From Marinobacter pelagius (GTDB taxonomy: Bacteria > Pseudomonadota > Gammaproteobacteria > Pseudomonadales > Oleiphilaceae), in the NCBI RefSeq assembly GCF_003315345.1, contig NZ_QNRO01000027.1, forward strand, positions 1-48,459: DNA of 48,459 nucleotides, read 5' to 3'. The notes under the pieces were generated by a model. The model saw only the letters and a program-made list of their open reading frames with translations. It did no database searches and had not been told where the DNA came from. This document shows positions 8,340-16,670 of the stretch, in pieces. Position numbers and translations under genes: made by a program. Every line of letters starts with the position of its first letter. Position 1 is the stretch's first letter.

Positions 8340-9302
8340 ATGAAAGGCCTGAAAAAAATTGCACTTGCTACTGCGGTAGCTGCCGCACCCTTCGCTGCCC
8401 AGGCAGAACTGAAGGCTCTGAATGACTCCGCGATGGGTAACGTAACCGGTCAGGCCGGTGTGACCATCGAACTGGAAACCAAGGTGAGCATTGGTCAGTT
8501 CAAGTACACTGACGAAGGTTCCTTTGCAGTGAACGACATTGTTCTTGGTGGTGCTGGTGTTACTGAGGATGGTGCCGTATTGGATGGTGCTGGCAATATC
8601 ACTAATGGACTGCTTGATCAGCTCAAGATAGACATCGACGTGGCAGATGACGGTGACGCAGTGATCCACGTAGGTACCCTTGACGGTAATCCTATCGACT
8701 GGGGTATGACTGTTGGTTCCATGGAACTTCTGGCTGGAGGCACCGGTACTGGTAGCACAACGCTGATTTCCAACATGAGTGGTTGGGGTAATCTGGCACA
8801 GCTGGATATGCGAGTTGATACCGCAACCGATCACTTGAACATCGTCGCCGCCTTTGATGTTCAAGACATGGATTTCGACGTTGATTTCCTGGGTATTGGC
8901 ATTCGCGACATGGTGGTTACTGGTGCTGGGATGAACTTCGACTACGATGGAAATGGTGACACTGCTCAGCAAGAAGTTGATGCTGGTACTGGCGTGGTTG
9001 AAGGTATTGATATGACGCAGACCGGCGCAAATCTCATGCTGGGCAAACTTACGAGTTATGCTAATGTCAATCTTGATGTATATAAAGGGGCTGGGCTGGG
9101 CGCATCCACTGCGACCAACGTCCTGCGCGTTGATGTCAACAATGTATACATGGACGTGAACATCGCTGATATCCAGATTGGTGGTGATATCGCTGGTGGC
9201 AATGGCCAATCCATTGGTTCTGTAAACCTGGATAACCTCGCCATCACCGATACCAAGCTGGCGATCTATGGCCACGATATCTCTCCGGTAACCACTCCGT
9301 AA
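8340..9302 (+). CDS. DUF6160/FilA-like surface protein
   Basis: A 320-residue exported protein. After a signal peptide ending AAQA, the mature N-terminus LKALNDSAMGNVTGQAG matches the start recalled for DUF6160 proteins and Acinetobacter FilA, a putative pilus-system component. The rest is acidic, rich in Gly, Asp, Val and Thr, with short alternating stretches suggestive of beta structure (for example MDFDVDFLGIGI). It has no cysteine and nothing catalytic. Codon use is less GC-rich than in neighbouring genes. A strong Shine-Dalgarno before and a strong terminator after suggest a well-expressed single-gene unit. The family assignment rests mainly on the N-terminal motif; function is unknown. 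Confidence 0.7.
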   Translation: MKGLKKIALATAVAAAPFAAQAELKALNDSAMGNVTGQAGVTIELETKVSIGQFKYTDEGSFAVNDIVLGGAGVTEDGAVLDGAGNITNGLLDQLKIDIDVADDGDAVIHVGTLDGNPIDWGMTVGSMELLAGGTGTGSTTLISNMSGWGNLAQLDMRVDTATDHLNIVAAFDVQDMDFDVDFLGIGIRDMVVTGAGMNFDYDGNGDTAQQEVDAGTGVVEGIDMTQTGANLMLGKLTSYANVNLDVYKGAGLGASTATNVLRVDVNNVYMDVNIADIQIGGDIAGGNGQSIGSVNLDNLAITDTKLAIYGHDISPVTTP

Positions 9303-9320
9303 TCAGATATCGAAGAAGAC

Positions 9321-9339
9321 ACTCTGGGCGATCCAGAGT
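9321..9339 (+). terminator. Stem-loop after the FilA-like gene
   Basis: ACTCTGG and CCAGAGT pair around GCGAT, 19 bp after the stop codon. It is followed by a short pyrimidine run and precedes the stronger terminator at 9356. Confidence 0.5.
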
Positions 9340-9355
9340 GTTCTTTCCAGAACAA

Positions 9356-9386
9356 ACAAACCCCGGATTTCCGGGGTTTGTTTTTG
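9356..9386 (+). terminator. Strong intrinsic terminator
   Basis: An 11-bp perfect stem (ACAAACCCCGG with CCGGGGTTTGT) around ATTT is followed by TTTTT. It ends the FilA-like gene. An A-rich left flank may let it also serve the convergent gene at 9427-10041. Confidence 0.9.
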
Positions 9387-9426
9387 TAGCAAGGGAACTT
9401 TAGCCAAGGAGTGCGATAAGGGCCGG

Positions 9427-10041
9427 CTATTCCGGCACCGCAATAGAAAGATCAAACCCGCCCCCAGCCCTCGGCGTCAAACTGATCGGCCCTTCATTAA
9501 TCGCCTCCGGAATCCGAATCTGATCAATCCCCGGAGGATTCCCAATCGAGAAATTCACATTCTGCCCATCAAACCCGACACTCAGTTGGTCATTGAGAAA
9601 GGTCTGCGTGAACGGCTCATCCGGAATCTCCATCTGCTGGCCGAAGATCAGAGGTGGGATGGTGGGAGTAAACTCGGCGATGGGTTGGGCTGCAGCCAGT
9701 TGATCAGTGGGAAGCAGCAGGGCGCGGCGGATGAATTCCTCTTCCGCGGCGGATAGGGCATCTTCCCGATCCTCTTCCATATATTTCTGCAGCAGGTCCC
9801 GGTAGGCCTCTTCCTCGGCTTCGGTGAGTACGGGCTCGCCCGGGGAGATGGTCAGGGACCGAATGATGCGCCGTCGGTCAGCCTCGGATTTCCGCTTTTC
9901 CTTGGGTACGATGATGACCGCTGAGTCCTTGACGTAGGTTTCCACCATTTCGTCGGAAGTCAGGGCCTCCACGCCCGCATTTGCTGCCAGACTGGCGGTC
10001 AGGCCGGCGATGGCGCTTGCGAGCAGATGTGTGCCTTTCAT
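9427..10041 (-). CDS. Exported protein of unknown function, convergent to the FilA-like gene
   Basis: A 204-residue protein with a signal peptide ending near LAANAG. The mature start (VEALTSDEMVETYVKDSAVI) has the same layout as the neighbouring FilA-like protein: cleavage, a short Leu-x-x-Leu stretch, then an acidic residue followed by Met. A charged helical region follows (EKRKSEADRRRII; then EEEAYRDLLQKYMEEDREDA). The C-terminal half is proline-rich (IAEFTPTIPPLIFG) and looks beta-forming. No family is recognised. Pairing with the FilA-like gene in convergent orientation hints at a common surface function; this is inference only. Confidence 0.7.
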   Translation of the reverse strand: MKGTHLLASAIAGLTASLAANAGVEALTSDEMVETYVKDSAVIIVPKEKRKSEADRRRIIRSLTISPGEPVLTEAEEEAYRDLLQKYMEEDREDALSAAEEEFIRRALLLPTDQLAAAQPIAEFTPTIPPLIFGQQMEIPDEPFTQTFLNDQLSVGFDGQNVNFSIGNPPGIDQIRIPEAINEGPISLTPRAGGGFDLSIAVPE

Positions 10042-10218
10042 AGTGTGGCCTCGTCCTTTGATCTGCTTCTCAGTATTCGGTTTGTTGGACAGTTTTTCAA
10101 CCGAGTGCCACCGGGATTGTGATCAGTCTCTTTGAATTGTCAGTATCTTTATAAAAAGCTGTAGTTTCATTGGTATAGTCGTGGAACTTTTCCGTTCGTA
10201 CATGGCCAGAAGGGCAGG

Positions 10219-11241
10219 ATGATCAAAGTATTTCGCGAACGCTGGCAGCGCTGGGTGAACCGTCGGGTCCCCCGATCGGACAGTCAGTCCTTCAATCAGA
10301 AGAACATCTTTATTCTCCCGACCGGGGCTGGTGTGGTCTTCGGTATCCTGCTGTTGGTGATGTTGATCACCGGCATCAATTACCAGAACAGCCTGATCTA
10401 TCTCACCACGTTCCTTCTTGGCGCACTGTTTGTCGGTGCCATGCACCAGACTCATCGCAACCTCTCGGGCCTGCAATTGACGGTGACGCAACCAGGTGAG
10501 GGCTTTGCCGGCGATGAGGTTCCGTACCGGTTCCGGGCGTCCGCAGGCAAAGGCCCGGCTATTGCGATACGGCTTTCCTGTGAGGGTTCCGTCCTTGCAC
10601 CTTTTCATATCCCCGCCGGGCAGGCGCGGGATGTGACCTTGCCGGTTCCTTCCGCTCATCGGGGTTACCTTCGGCCCGACATGGTTCGGATTGAGACACG
10701 CTTTCCCTTTGGTTTGCTGAAGGCCTGGTCCTGGGTCCGGCCGATATCGCCGGCGATCGTTTTTCCCCGGCCCGTGGCAGCGCCTGATGCGGGAAGCACT
10801 GTTGAGGACGGGGACGAGGACAGTGCCCAGCGGCCAACCATCGGAAACGACAACGCGGACCTTCGTCCCTGGCGCGAGGGCGATCTGAGCCAGCGTGTCA
10901 TGTGGAAGCGTTATGCCCGTACCGGGCAGATGGTGGTCGCGGACTGGGAGGGCGAGCAGGGCAACCCGCAGTGGCTGGACTTCTATGCGTTCGTCGGCGC
11001 TGACAACGAGCTGAGGCTGAGTTATCTCGCCCGGCAGGTGCTGGAACGGGCGAAGGGCAGCACGCCATTCGGTCTGAATCTCCCGGGGCAGGTGATCGAG
11101 CCTGATCAGGGGCCAGCCCACGTCACCCGCTGCCTGCGCGCCCTGGCTGTGTGGGGCGAGGAACCTCCGAGAGATGCAATATCAGCGCAGCATGGCACCC
11201 GCTGGCATGAGGCTCCCAGGGAGAAGGAGGCCGCTGCATGA
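10219..11241 (+). CDS. DUF58 membrane protein
   Basis: A 340-residue protein with two adjacent transmembrane helices near residues 33-75, then a beta-rich part and the DUF58 signature DLRPWREGDLSQRVMWKRYA followed by VADWEG. DUF58 proteins usually form a unit with a MoxR AAA+ ATPase and a transglutaminase and are thought to help assemble or activate other proteins. Here the transglutaminase follows with a 4-bp overlap (ATGA), but no MoxR gene precedes; the gap to the divergent gene at 10041 is only 177 bp. First gene of the operon running to 17882. Confidence 0.88.
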   Translation: MIKVFRERWQRWVNRRVPRSDSQSFNQKNIFILPTGAGVVFGILLLVMLITGINYQNSLIYLTTFLLGALFVGAMHQTHRNLSGLQLTVTQPGEGFAGDEVPYRFRASAGKGPAIAIRLSCEGSVLAPFHIPAGQARDVTLPVPSAHRGYLRPDMVRIETRFPFGLLKAWSWVRPISPAIVFPRPVAAPDAGSTVEDGDEDSAQRPTIGNDNADLRPWREGDLSQRVMWKRYARTGQMVVADWEGEQGNPQWLDFYAFVGADNELRLSYLARQVLERAKGSTPFGLNLPGQVIEPDQGPAHVTRCLRALAVWGEEPPRDAISAQHGTRWHEAPREKEAAA

Positions 11242-13328
11242 AACTGACACGGGCCTTCTCTCTCGGTCGCGAGCCTGTTGAGCCGGCGAACGCTCTGCCT
11301 TCGAATGCCTTGCTCTGGCTGATCGGCAGTTTCGCCGTTCTGCTGGCGCCCCAGTGGGACCGACTGCCGATTTGGCTGGTGGCGGCCTGCGGAATACTGG
11401 CAGTGTGGCGCTGGCTTGCGCAGGAAGGCAGAGTCCGGCTTCCGGGGCGCTGGTTGCGCACTGGTATCATGCTGGTGCTGATTGCCGTCTATGTTGCTAC
11501 CGTCCAGGGCCGTTTTACCGTGGATACCGCGGCCTCGTTCTTTGTGCTGGCGGTGGGGCTGAAGTGGCTGGAAACCCGCTCAACGCGGGACTTCTATGTG
11601 CTGTTTTTCATCCTGGTGTACCTGGCCGGGGTCAACTTCCTGTTCCAGCAGAACATTCTATGGTCGTTGGTGAACTTCCTTGCTGTTGCTTTACTGCTGG
11701 TGGGGTTGCAGGTGCTCAATGCCCCGGACCTGCCCAGTGATATGCCCTCCGGCTGGCGCCGTCTGGGCGGGTTGCTGCTGAAAACCCTGCCGGTCGTGGT
11801 GCTGTTGTTCGTTTTCTTTCCCCGCATGGCACCGCTCTGGAGTGTGCCGCTGGTTTCCGGAGAGGCCCGCTCGGGCATCAGCGATACCATGCGGCCGGGT
11901 GATATTTCCAACCTTGCACAAAGCAGCGAGCGGGCTTTCCGGGCAACATTCGGGGGTGAAATACCCGCATACCGCGATCGTTACTGGCGCGGCCTGGTGC
12001 TGGATTATCTGGATGGCGAAACCTGGCGTCAGGGGCGTGAAGAAGGTTTCCGTCGTCCGGGCCGGATTGCCATGGATGGGGGCGTCGGGCCGCTGGGTGG
12101 CCGTGAGTATGATGTGTTGATGGAGCCGACCGATCAGCGCTGGGCTTTCGCCCTGGAAGGCTCATCGGCGGTTTCCGACAACGTGGTGGAAGAGGGCGAT
12201 GACCTGTTCCGCTTCCGCCGACCGGCGGACAGCCCGATGCGTTACCGCCTCACCCTTGATGAATCCCGTAGTCCCGGTAACGCTGAGCTGAGTCCGGCGG
12301 AGCGGCGCCGGTTTTTGCAATTGCCCGCGTCCGGAAACCCGCGGGCCCGTGAGCTGGCCGGCGAGCTGGACCAACGCTTTTCTGACGAGGGGGTGGTTGA
12401 CTCTTTGCTCAGCCGGTTCCGTGAACAGGAATACTTCTACACACTCCGTCCGCCGGCCATGCCCGAAAATGGCATCGATGCCCTGTTGTTCGATCAGAAA
12501 CGCGGCTTCTGCGCCCACTATGCGGGGGCTACCACCTTCGTTCTGAGAGCAGCAGGTATTCCGGCCCGGGTGGTTGTCGGCTATCAGGGTGGCGAGCCTG
12601 GTGCAGGGGGGGAATACCTGATTGTGCGTCAGTATGACGCCCATGCCTGGGTCGAGGTCTGGCTGGATGGCCAGGGCTGGGTGCGGGTGGATCCCACGGC
12701 AGCGATTTCTCCGGCACGGATCGAGTCCGGCCTCCGGGACGCGGTGGCGGAGGAAGGCTCGTTCCTGGAGGACGAGGTCCTCTCGGCCCAGAAGTACGGT
12801 GATATGGCACTGGTGCAATGGGCCAGTCTCCAGCTGGATCGAATCAACTATCAGTGGCAGCGCTGGGTGGTCGGTTACCAGGGCCAGAGCCAGATGGATC
12901 TGATGTCCCGCCTGCCAGGCGGTATCGGCATGAGGGAACTGGGCTATCTGACCGCCGGTATTGTAGGAGCCGGGTTGCTGATTGCCGGCCTGTTTTCAGC
13001 CTTGCAGTTGCGTCGGGGTGAACGCCGGGATGACTTCCAGAAAGTGCTGCTGTCCTGGTATCGCGCATGCGAAGGTGCTGGTGTACCGGTCCGGCAGGGC
13101 GAAACGCCCAGCACTCTGGCAGACCGGCTGTCGCAAGCGCGACCTTCAGTCACCGAAACGGCACGCCGTTTTGCCCGAATGGTGAACAGTCATTACTATA
13201 AGTCCTCATCCGAATCGGACGACCAGGAACTGCGGCGAATGCGGCGGCTACTTGGCACCATGAAGCGCCAGTTACGGGATGCCTCAAAGGGGCGCCAACC
13301 ACACAGCGAATCCGGAACAACATCGTGA
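11238..13328 (+). CDS. tgpA: Protein-glutamine gamma-glutamyltransferase TgpA
   Basis: A 696-residue membrane transglutaminase. About six N-terminal transmembrane helices (DUF3488 region, to roughly residue 195) precede a periplasmic transglutaminase core with catalytic Cys425 (KRGFCAHYAG), His469 (YDAHAWVEVW) and Asp485 (VRVDPTA). Another transmembrane helix near 560-580 and a cytoplasmic DUF4129-like tail follow. TgpA of Pseudomonas aeruginosa is essential and linked to envelope integrity. The start overlaps the DUF58 stop and its own stop overlaps the holB GTG start, so all three are translationally coupled. All three triad residues are intact. Confidence 0.93.
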   Translation: MKLTRAFSLGREPVEPANALPSNALLWLIGSFAVLLAPQWDRLPIWLVAACGILAVWRWLAQEGRVRLPGRWLRTGIMLVLIAVYVATVQGRFTVDTAASFFVLAVGLKWLETRSTRDFYVLFFILVYLAGVNFLFQQNILWSLVNFLAVALLLVGLQVLNAPDLPSDMPSGWRRLGGLLLKTLPVVVLLFVFFPRMAPLWSVPLVSGEARSGISDTMRPGDISNLAQSSERAFRATFGGEIPAYRDRYWRGLVLDYLDGETWRQGREEGFRRPGRIAMDGGVGPLGGREYDVLMEPTDQRWAFALEGSSAVSDNVVEEGDDLFRFRRPADSPMRYRLTLDESRSPGNAELSPAERRRFLQLPASGNPRARELAGELDQRFSDEGVVDSLLSRFREQEYFYTLRPPAMPENGIDALLFDQKRGFCAHYAGATTFVLRAAGIPARVVVGYQGGEPGAGGEYLIVRQYDAHAWVEVWLDGQGWVRVDPTAAISPARIESGLRDAVAEEGSFLEDEVLSAQKYGDMALVQWASLQLDRINYQWQRWVVGYQGQSQMDLMSRLPGGIGMRELGYLTAGIVGAGLLIAGLFSALQLRRGERRDDFQKVLLSWYRACEGAGVPVRQGETPSTLADRLSQARPSVTETARRFARMVNSHYYKSSSESDDQELRRMRRLLGTMKRQLRDASKGRQPHSESGTTS

Positions 13329-14356
13329 CCGATATTGCCCAAGACATGCCCTGGCTCCAGCGAGCCTGGCAACAGATCCAGGCCCGGCTCGCCGAGGACC
13401 GGCTGCCCCATGCCCTGATCATCAATGGCGAGCGGGGCGTCGGCAAGCGGGCCTGGGCGGAAGCTGTGGCCGGGTTGCTCCTTTGCGACCGGCCGGTGAA
13501 GAATGAGGCAGGTCTCCCGGTCGCATGTGGTCACTGCAAACAATGCGAGCTTGTTGCCGCCGGTAGCCACCCGGATGTGCGGATCTACGCGCCGGAAAAG
13601 TCCCGGATGGTGAAGGTGGACCAGATCCGGGCGCTGTCGTCGTTTGCCGTGGGCTCGCCCCAAGTCGCCCATCACAAGGTGGCGATCATTGATCGGGCCG
13701 ACCAGCTCAACATCAATGCCGCGAATGCCTTGCTGAAGACCCTTGAGGAACCACTGGCGGACGTCACCCTGCTGCTGCTCCAGGAAAGTGGCCGCCCGGT
13801 GCTGCCAACCATTCGTTCCCGTTGCCAGACTCTGAACATTCCTGTGCCTGCGAGGGAGCAGGCGGAACGCTGGCTGGTGTCGAAGGTAACCGAGCTGGAT
13901 GAAGATCAGCGACCTCCCGCAGAGGTGCTGGCCAAGGCTTTGATGCTGGCGGGTAACGCACCGCGACTTGCCCTTGAATACGTCAATGGCGAGTTTCTCA
14001 AGCTCCGCGATGAGGCGTTCGAAAGCTTCCGGCAGTTCATGAAGGGGCAGATGCCCGTGGCCGAGGCCGCCAAGGCGTTCAAAGCCATGGGGCTGGAGGA
14101 TGCGCTGTTCCTGTTCGAAGGCTGGGCAGCGGATCTCGCGCGTATGGCGGTTGGTGGCCAGGCTTCGGACGCGGAGGCATCGGACATGCTCGGATTCCTG
14201 GCAAAGCGGAACCCGGCGTGGCGGGCCCATGAGCTGCTGGACATGATCCGGGAGTCCAGGGCGGCCGGCGTCTACAACGCCAATCCGGAGCTTGAAGCCA
14301 GCCGGTTGTTGCTGGCCTGGCAGGCCCTGATGCCCAAGAGACGCAAGGCCGGCTGA
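13325..14356 (+). CDS. holB: DNA polymerase III delta-prime subunit HolB
   Basis: A 343-residue clamp-loader subunit. It has a degenerate P-loop (GERGVGKRAWAEAVA), a zinc-module-like CGHCKQCE, VDQIRAL, ALLKTLEEP and the SRCQ sensor motif (RSRCQTLNIP). It acts with the gamma/tau and delta subunits to load the beta clamp. The start is GTG, overlapping the tgpA stop (GTGA). In Pseudomonas holB follows mltG and tmk and precedes pilZ; here DUF58-tgpA stand upstream in their place, while pilZ still follows. The residue before the Lys of the P-loop is Gly, as usual for the family. Confidence 0.93.
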   Translation: MTDIAQDMPWLQRAWQQIQARLAEDRLPHALIINGERGVGKRAWAEAVAGLLLCDRPVKNEAGLPVACGHCKQCELVAAGSHPDVRIYAPEKSRMVKVDQIRALSSFAVGSPQVAHHKVAIIDRADQLNINAANALLKTLEEPLADVTLLLLQESGRPVLPTIRSRCQTLNIPVPAREQAERWLVSKVTELDEDQRPPAEVLAKALMLAGNAPRLALEYVNGEFLKLRDEAFESFRQFMKGQMPVAEAAKAFKAMGLEDALFLFEGWAADLARMAVGGQASDAEASDMLGFLAKRNPAWRAHELLDMIRESRAAGVYNANPELEASRLLLAWQALMPKRRKAG

Positions 14357-14477
14357 CCGCAATCCCGGCAAGGGCTACGCCTATGGGGGCCCAAGCTGCT
14401 ATGATTGCGAAATGACAGGGATTTTCTTATCCCGGTATGGACGAGTTACCGTGACAACACAATAAAAGGTGTCAGAT

Positions 14478-14828
14478 ATGGGCCCAGGATTTGGCGCGCG
14501 CAGTGGCATTCTCACCCTGACCATCAAGGACAAGGCAGTGCTGTATGCCGCCTACATGCCCTACATCCGTCAGGGCGGACTGTTTATCCCGACGCAGAAA
14601 CAGTACCAGCTCGGTGATGAGGTTTTTCTCCTGCTCAACCTGATGGATGAGCCGGAAAAAATCCCCGTGGCCGGCAAGGTCATCTGGATAACACCCAAGG
14701 GCGCCCAGGGGAACCGCGCCGCAGGTATCGGCGTACAGTTCAATGGTGATGATGAAACGGCTCGTACCAAGATTGAATCCTACCTGGCCGGCTCCCTGAG
14801 TTCCGATCGCCCCACACACACAATGTGA
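14478..14828 (+). CDS. pilZ: Type IV pilus protein PilZ
   Basis: A 116-residue PilZ-domain protein very close to the founding Pseudomonas PilZ: LTIKDKAVLYAAYMP, GGLFIPT, then GDEVFLLLNLMDEPEKIPVA and the tail SDRPTHTM. It is needed for pilus assembly, binding the FimX-PilB machinery. The canonical c-di-GMP motif (RxxxR, D/NxSxxG) is absent, as known for this type. The frame also opens at a GTG at 14469, but AAAGG at 14465-14469 is well spaced for the ATG at 14478, so that is chosen; the alternative adds three residues. Confidence 0.92.
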   Translation: MGPGFGARSGILTLTIKDKAVLYAAYMPYIRQGGLFIPTQKQYQLGDEVFLLLNLMDEPEKIPVAGKVIWITPKGAQGNRAAGIGVQFNGDDETARTKIESYLAGSLSSDRPTHTM

Positions 14829-14841
14829 GGCGATCCGCTTC

Positions 14842-15762
14842 ATGAATGATATGTCTGAAACCGCACGATCTGCCGTAGAGCCGCTGTGTTGTTCGGAAAC
14901 CGTCTGGCAGCTCGAGAACATCGATCTTGCCGGCCTTTCCTGGTCCGCCAATCCCGGTGTTAGCGGGCAACCACCGGTCCTGATGCTTCACGGCTGGCTG
15001 GATAACAGCCTGACCTTCTCGAAACTTGCCCCGGAACTTGCAAAGCTGGCCGATGTCCATGCCATCGATATGGCCGGGCATGGAAAATCGGGGCACCGCT
15101 CACCGGGCCAGTCCTACCTGCTGATGGATTACGTGGCGGATCTGGCCGAATTGATCGAGCGGCATTTCAGCGAATCCGATGAAAGCCGGGTCGACCTGGT
15201 GGGGCACTCGCTCGGCGGCATCGTCAGCGCCCTTTACGCCGCAGCTTTTCCGGAAAAGGTCCGGCATCTGGTGATGATTGACAGCCTCGGCGCCATCAGC
15301 CGTCCGGTTGAAGAAACCGTTCCCCAGTTGAGAAGGGCCATCAAGAAACGCCTGAACGGATCTGGCAAGTCGGTGGTCTATCCGGACCTGACGACCGCAG
15401 CAAAGGCCCGGGAGGGCGGTGTCAGCCCGTTGAGCCATGAAGCCGCGCTGACTTTGGTGCCCCGGAATATGAAACCGTTTGGCGACGGTTACGTATGGTG
15501 TACTGATCCGCGTCTTCGTCACCCGTCCCCGCTGATGATGACGGAAGAGCAGGTGCTGGCTTCCCTGGAAGCCATCGAAACGCCTACGTTGTTCGTGCGC
15601 GCCGACGAAGGCCTGCTCTCCCATCGCACAGGCCTGGACGACAGGGCAGAGCGGATCAGAAATCTCACAATGGCGCGCGTTCCGGGCGGCCACCATTGTC
15701 ATCTCGATGGCGATACCGTTCCGGTAGCAGAGGCGGTAAGGGCATTTCTGACCAATGGTTAA
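14842..15762 (+). CDS. Alpha/beta hydrolase
   Basis: A 306-residue single-domain hydrolase resembling the serine-hydrolase-like (SERHL) group. It has the oxyanion motif LHGWLDN, the nucleophile elbow VGHSLGGI and a late histidine in PGGHHCHLDG. An acidic residue before it (RADEG) is a candidate third member of the triad. No signal peptide, so probably cytoplasmic. The substrate cannot be told. It starts 13 bp after pilZ and its end overlaps the next gene by 8 bp, placing it in the holB-pilZ transcription unit. Confidence 0.85.
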   Translation: MNDMSETARSAVEPLCCSETVWQLENIDLAGLSWSANPGVSGQPPVLMLHGWLDNSLTFSKLAPELAKLADVHAIDMAGHGKSGHRSPGQSYLLMDYVADLAELIERHFSESDESRVDLVGHSLGGIVSALYAAAFPEKVRHLVMIDSLGAISRPVEETVPQLRRAIKKRLNGSGKSVVYPDLTTAAKAREGGVSPLSHEAALTLVPRNMKPFGDGYVWCTDPRLRHPSPLMMTEEQVLASLEAIETPTLFVRADEGLLSHRTGLDDRAERIRNLTMARVPGGHHCHLDGDTVPVAEAVRAFLTNG

Positions 15763-16666
15763 GAATTTCAGCGCAAAGCGGTTCGTTAAATCCCTTGGCG
15801 GGATGCTGGTCTTGTTGTCTACACTTTTGAATGGGGCAATGGCAGCCGGCTTTCCGGAGCCGTTCCCCCAGTCCCAGCTGGAAACCAGTACCCGGATTCA
15901 GTCCAACGGCCACCTGGTGCTTTTCAGCCCGGTGCGCGAAGTGAATGACGAGATCCGCTCCAGCACCATGGCCCGGTTGCCGGTTTTCGGTGAGGGTCGT
16001 ATGTATCAGATCAACCGGGATGCGAGCCGGGAAGAAGCACGGGATTATTATCAGCGGCTGTTACAGGCCCGAAGCGCCAGCGTGTTGTTTGAATGTTCCG
16101 GTGTCAGCTGCGGCCGAAGTGTCATCTGGGCCAACCGGATTTTTGGCCAGGCGATCCTCAACGGCCGGGATTCGGAGCAGGATTACCTGGTTGCGGGGTC
16201 ACTGGATGAGGATGGAACCCGTTGGCTGACGCTTGTTTACACCGTAACACGCGGTAATTTGCGCGAATACGTCTGGGTGGAACACCTCAGGCTCGGTGAC
16301 GGTGCCGTTGTGCCGGGATTTGATGCCGGTTCCGATCGGGTGTTCGGCCCGCTGATCGTTCCTTACGAGGGCGGCTTTACCTACCAGTTTGACTGGACGT
16401 CAACCGATCGACGCACCCTGAGGGAACGGGCAACGGAAGAGGGCGCTATGGTCGTTCTGGTAGGGTTTTCGTCACTGGGCGCTGAAGAATCCGTCGAGGA
16501 TTCCCTCGAGCGCGCCCGGGGGGCAACCGAGTCCCTCGCCGACGTGTTGGCGCGCATCGGGATATCCCGGGAGCAGCAGAAAATACTGGTAGTTGGCCCC
16601 TTTATACCCATGGAAAACCCGGATCGTCAGGGTGATCGGGTGGAAGTGACCGTCATTTCGAGGTGA
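15755..16666 (+). CDS. Exported DUF4892 domain protein
   Basis: A 303-residue protein with an N-terminal signal (KSLGGMLVLLSTLLNGAMAAG) and probable periplasmic location. The body matches my memory of DUF4892 proteins found next to alpha/beta hydrolases in Pseudomonas: ECSGVSCGRS has a likely disulfide pair, and the C-terminal SLERARGATESLADVLARIG then VVGPFIP resembles an OmpA-type peptidoglycan-binding fold, with the usual arginine near the end (QGDRVEVTVISR). No enzymatic motif. Overlaps the upstream hydrolase and is followed by the patatin gene after 4 bp. Function unknown. Confidence 0.75.
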   Translation: MVKNFSAKRFVKSLGGMLVLLSTLLNGAMAAGFPEPFPQSQLETSTRIQSNGHLVLFSPVREVNDEIRSSTMARLPVFGEGRMYQINRDASREEARDYYQRLLQARSASVLFECSGVSCGRSVIWANRIFGQAILNGRDSEQDYLVAGSLDEDGTRWLTLVYTVTRGNLREYVWVEHLRLGDGAVVPGFDAGSDRVFGPLIVPYEGGFTYQFDWTSTDRRTLRERATEEGAMVVLVGFSSLGAEESVEDSLERARGATESLADVLARIGISREQQKILVVGPFIPMENPDRQGDRVEVTVISR

Positions 16667-16670
16667 GATC

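Noticed and set aside
13196..14371. A minus-strand open frame of 391 codons opposite holB.
   Set aside because: It mirrors holB codon structure and has no family features or start signal.
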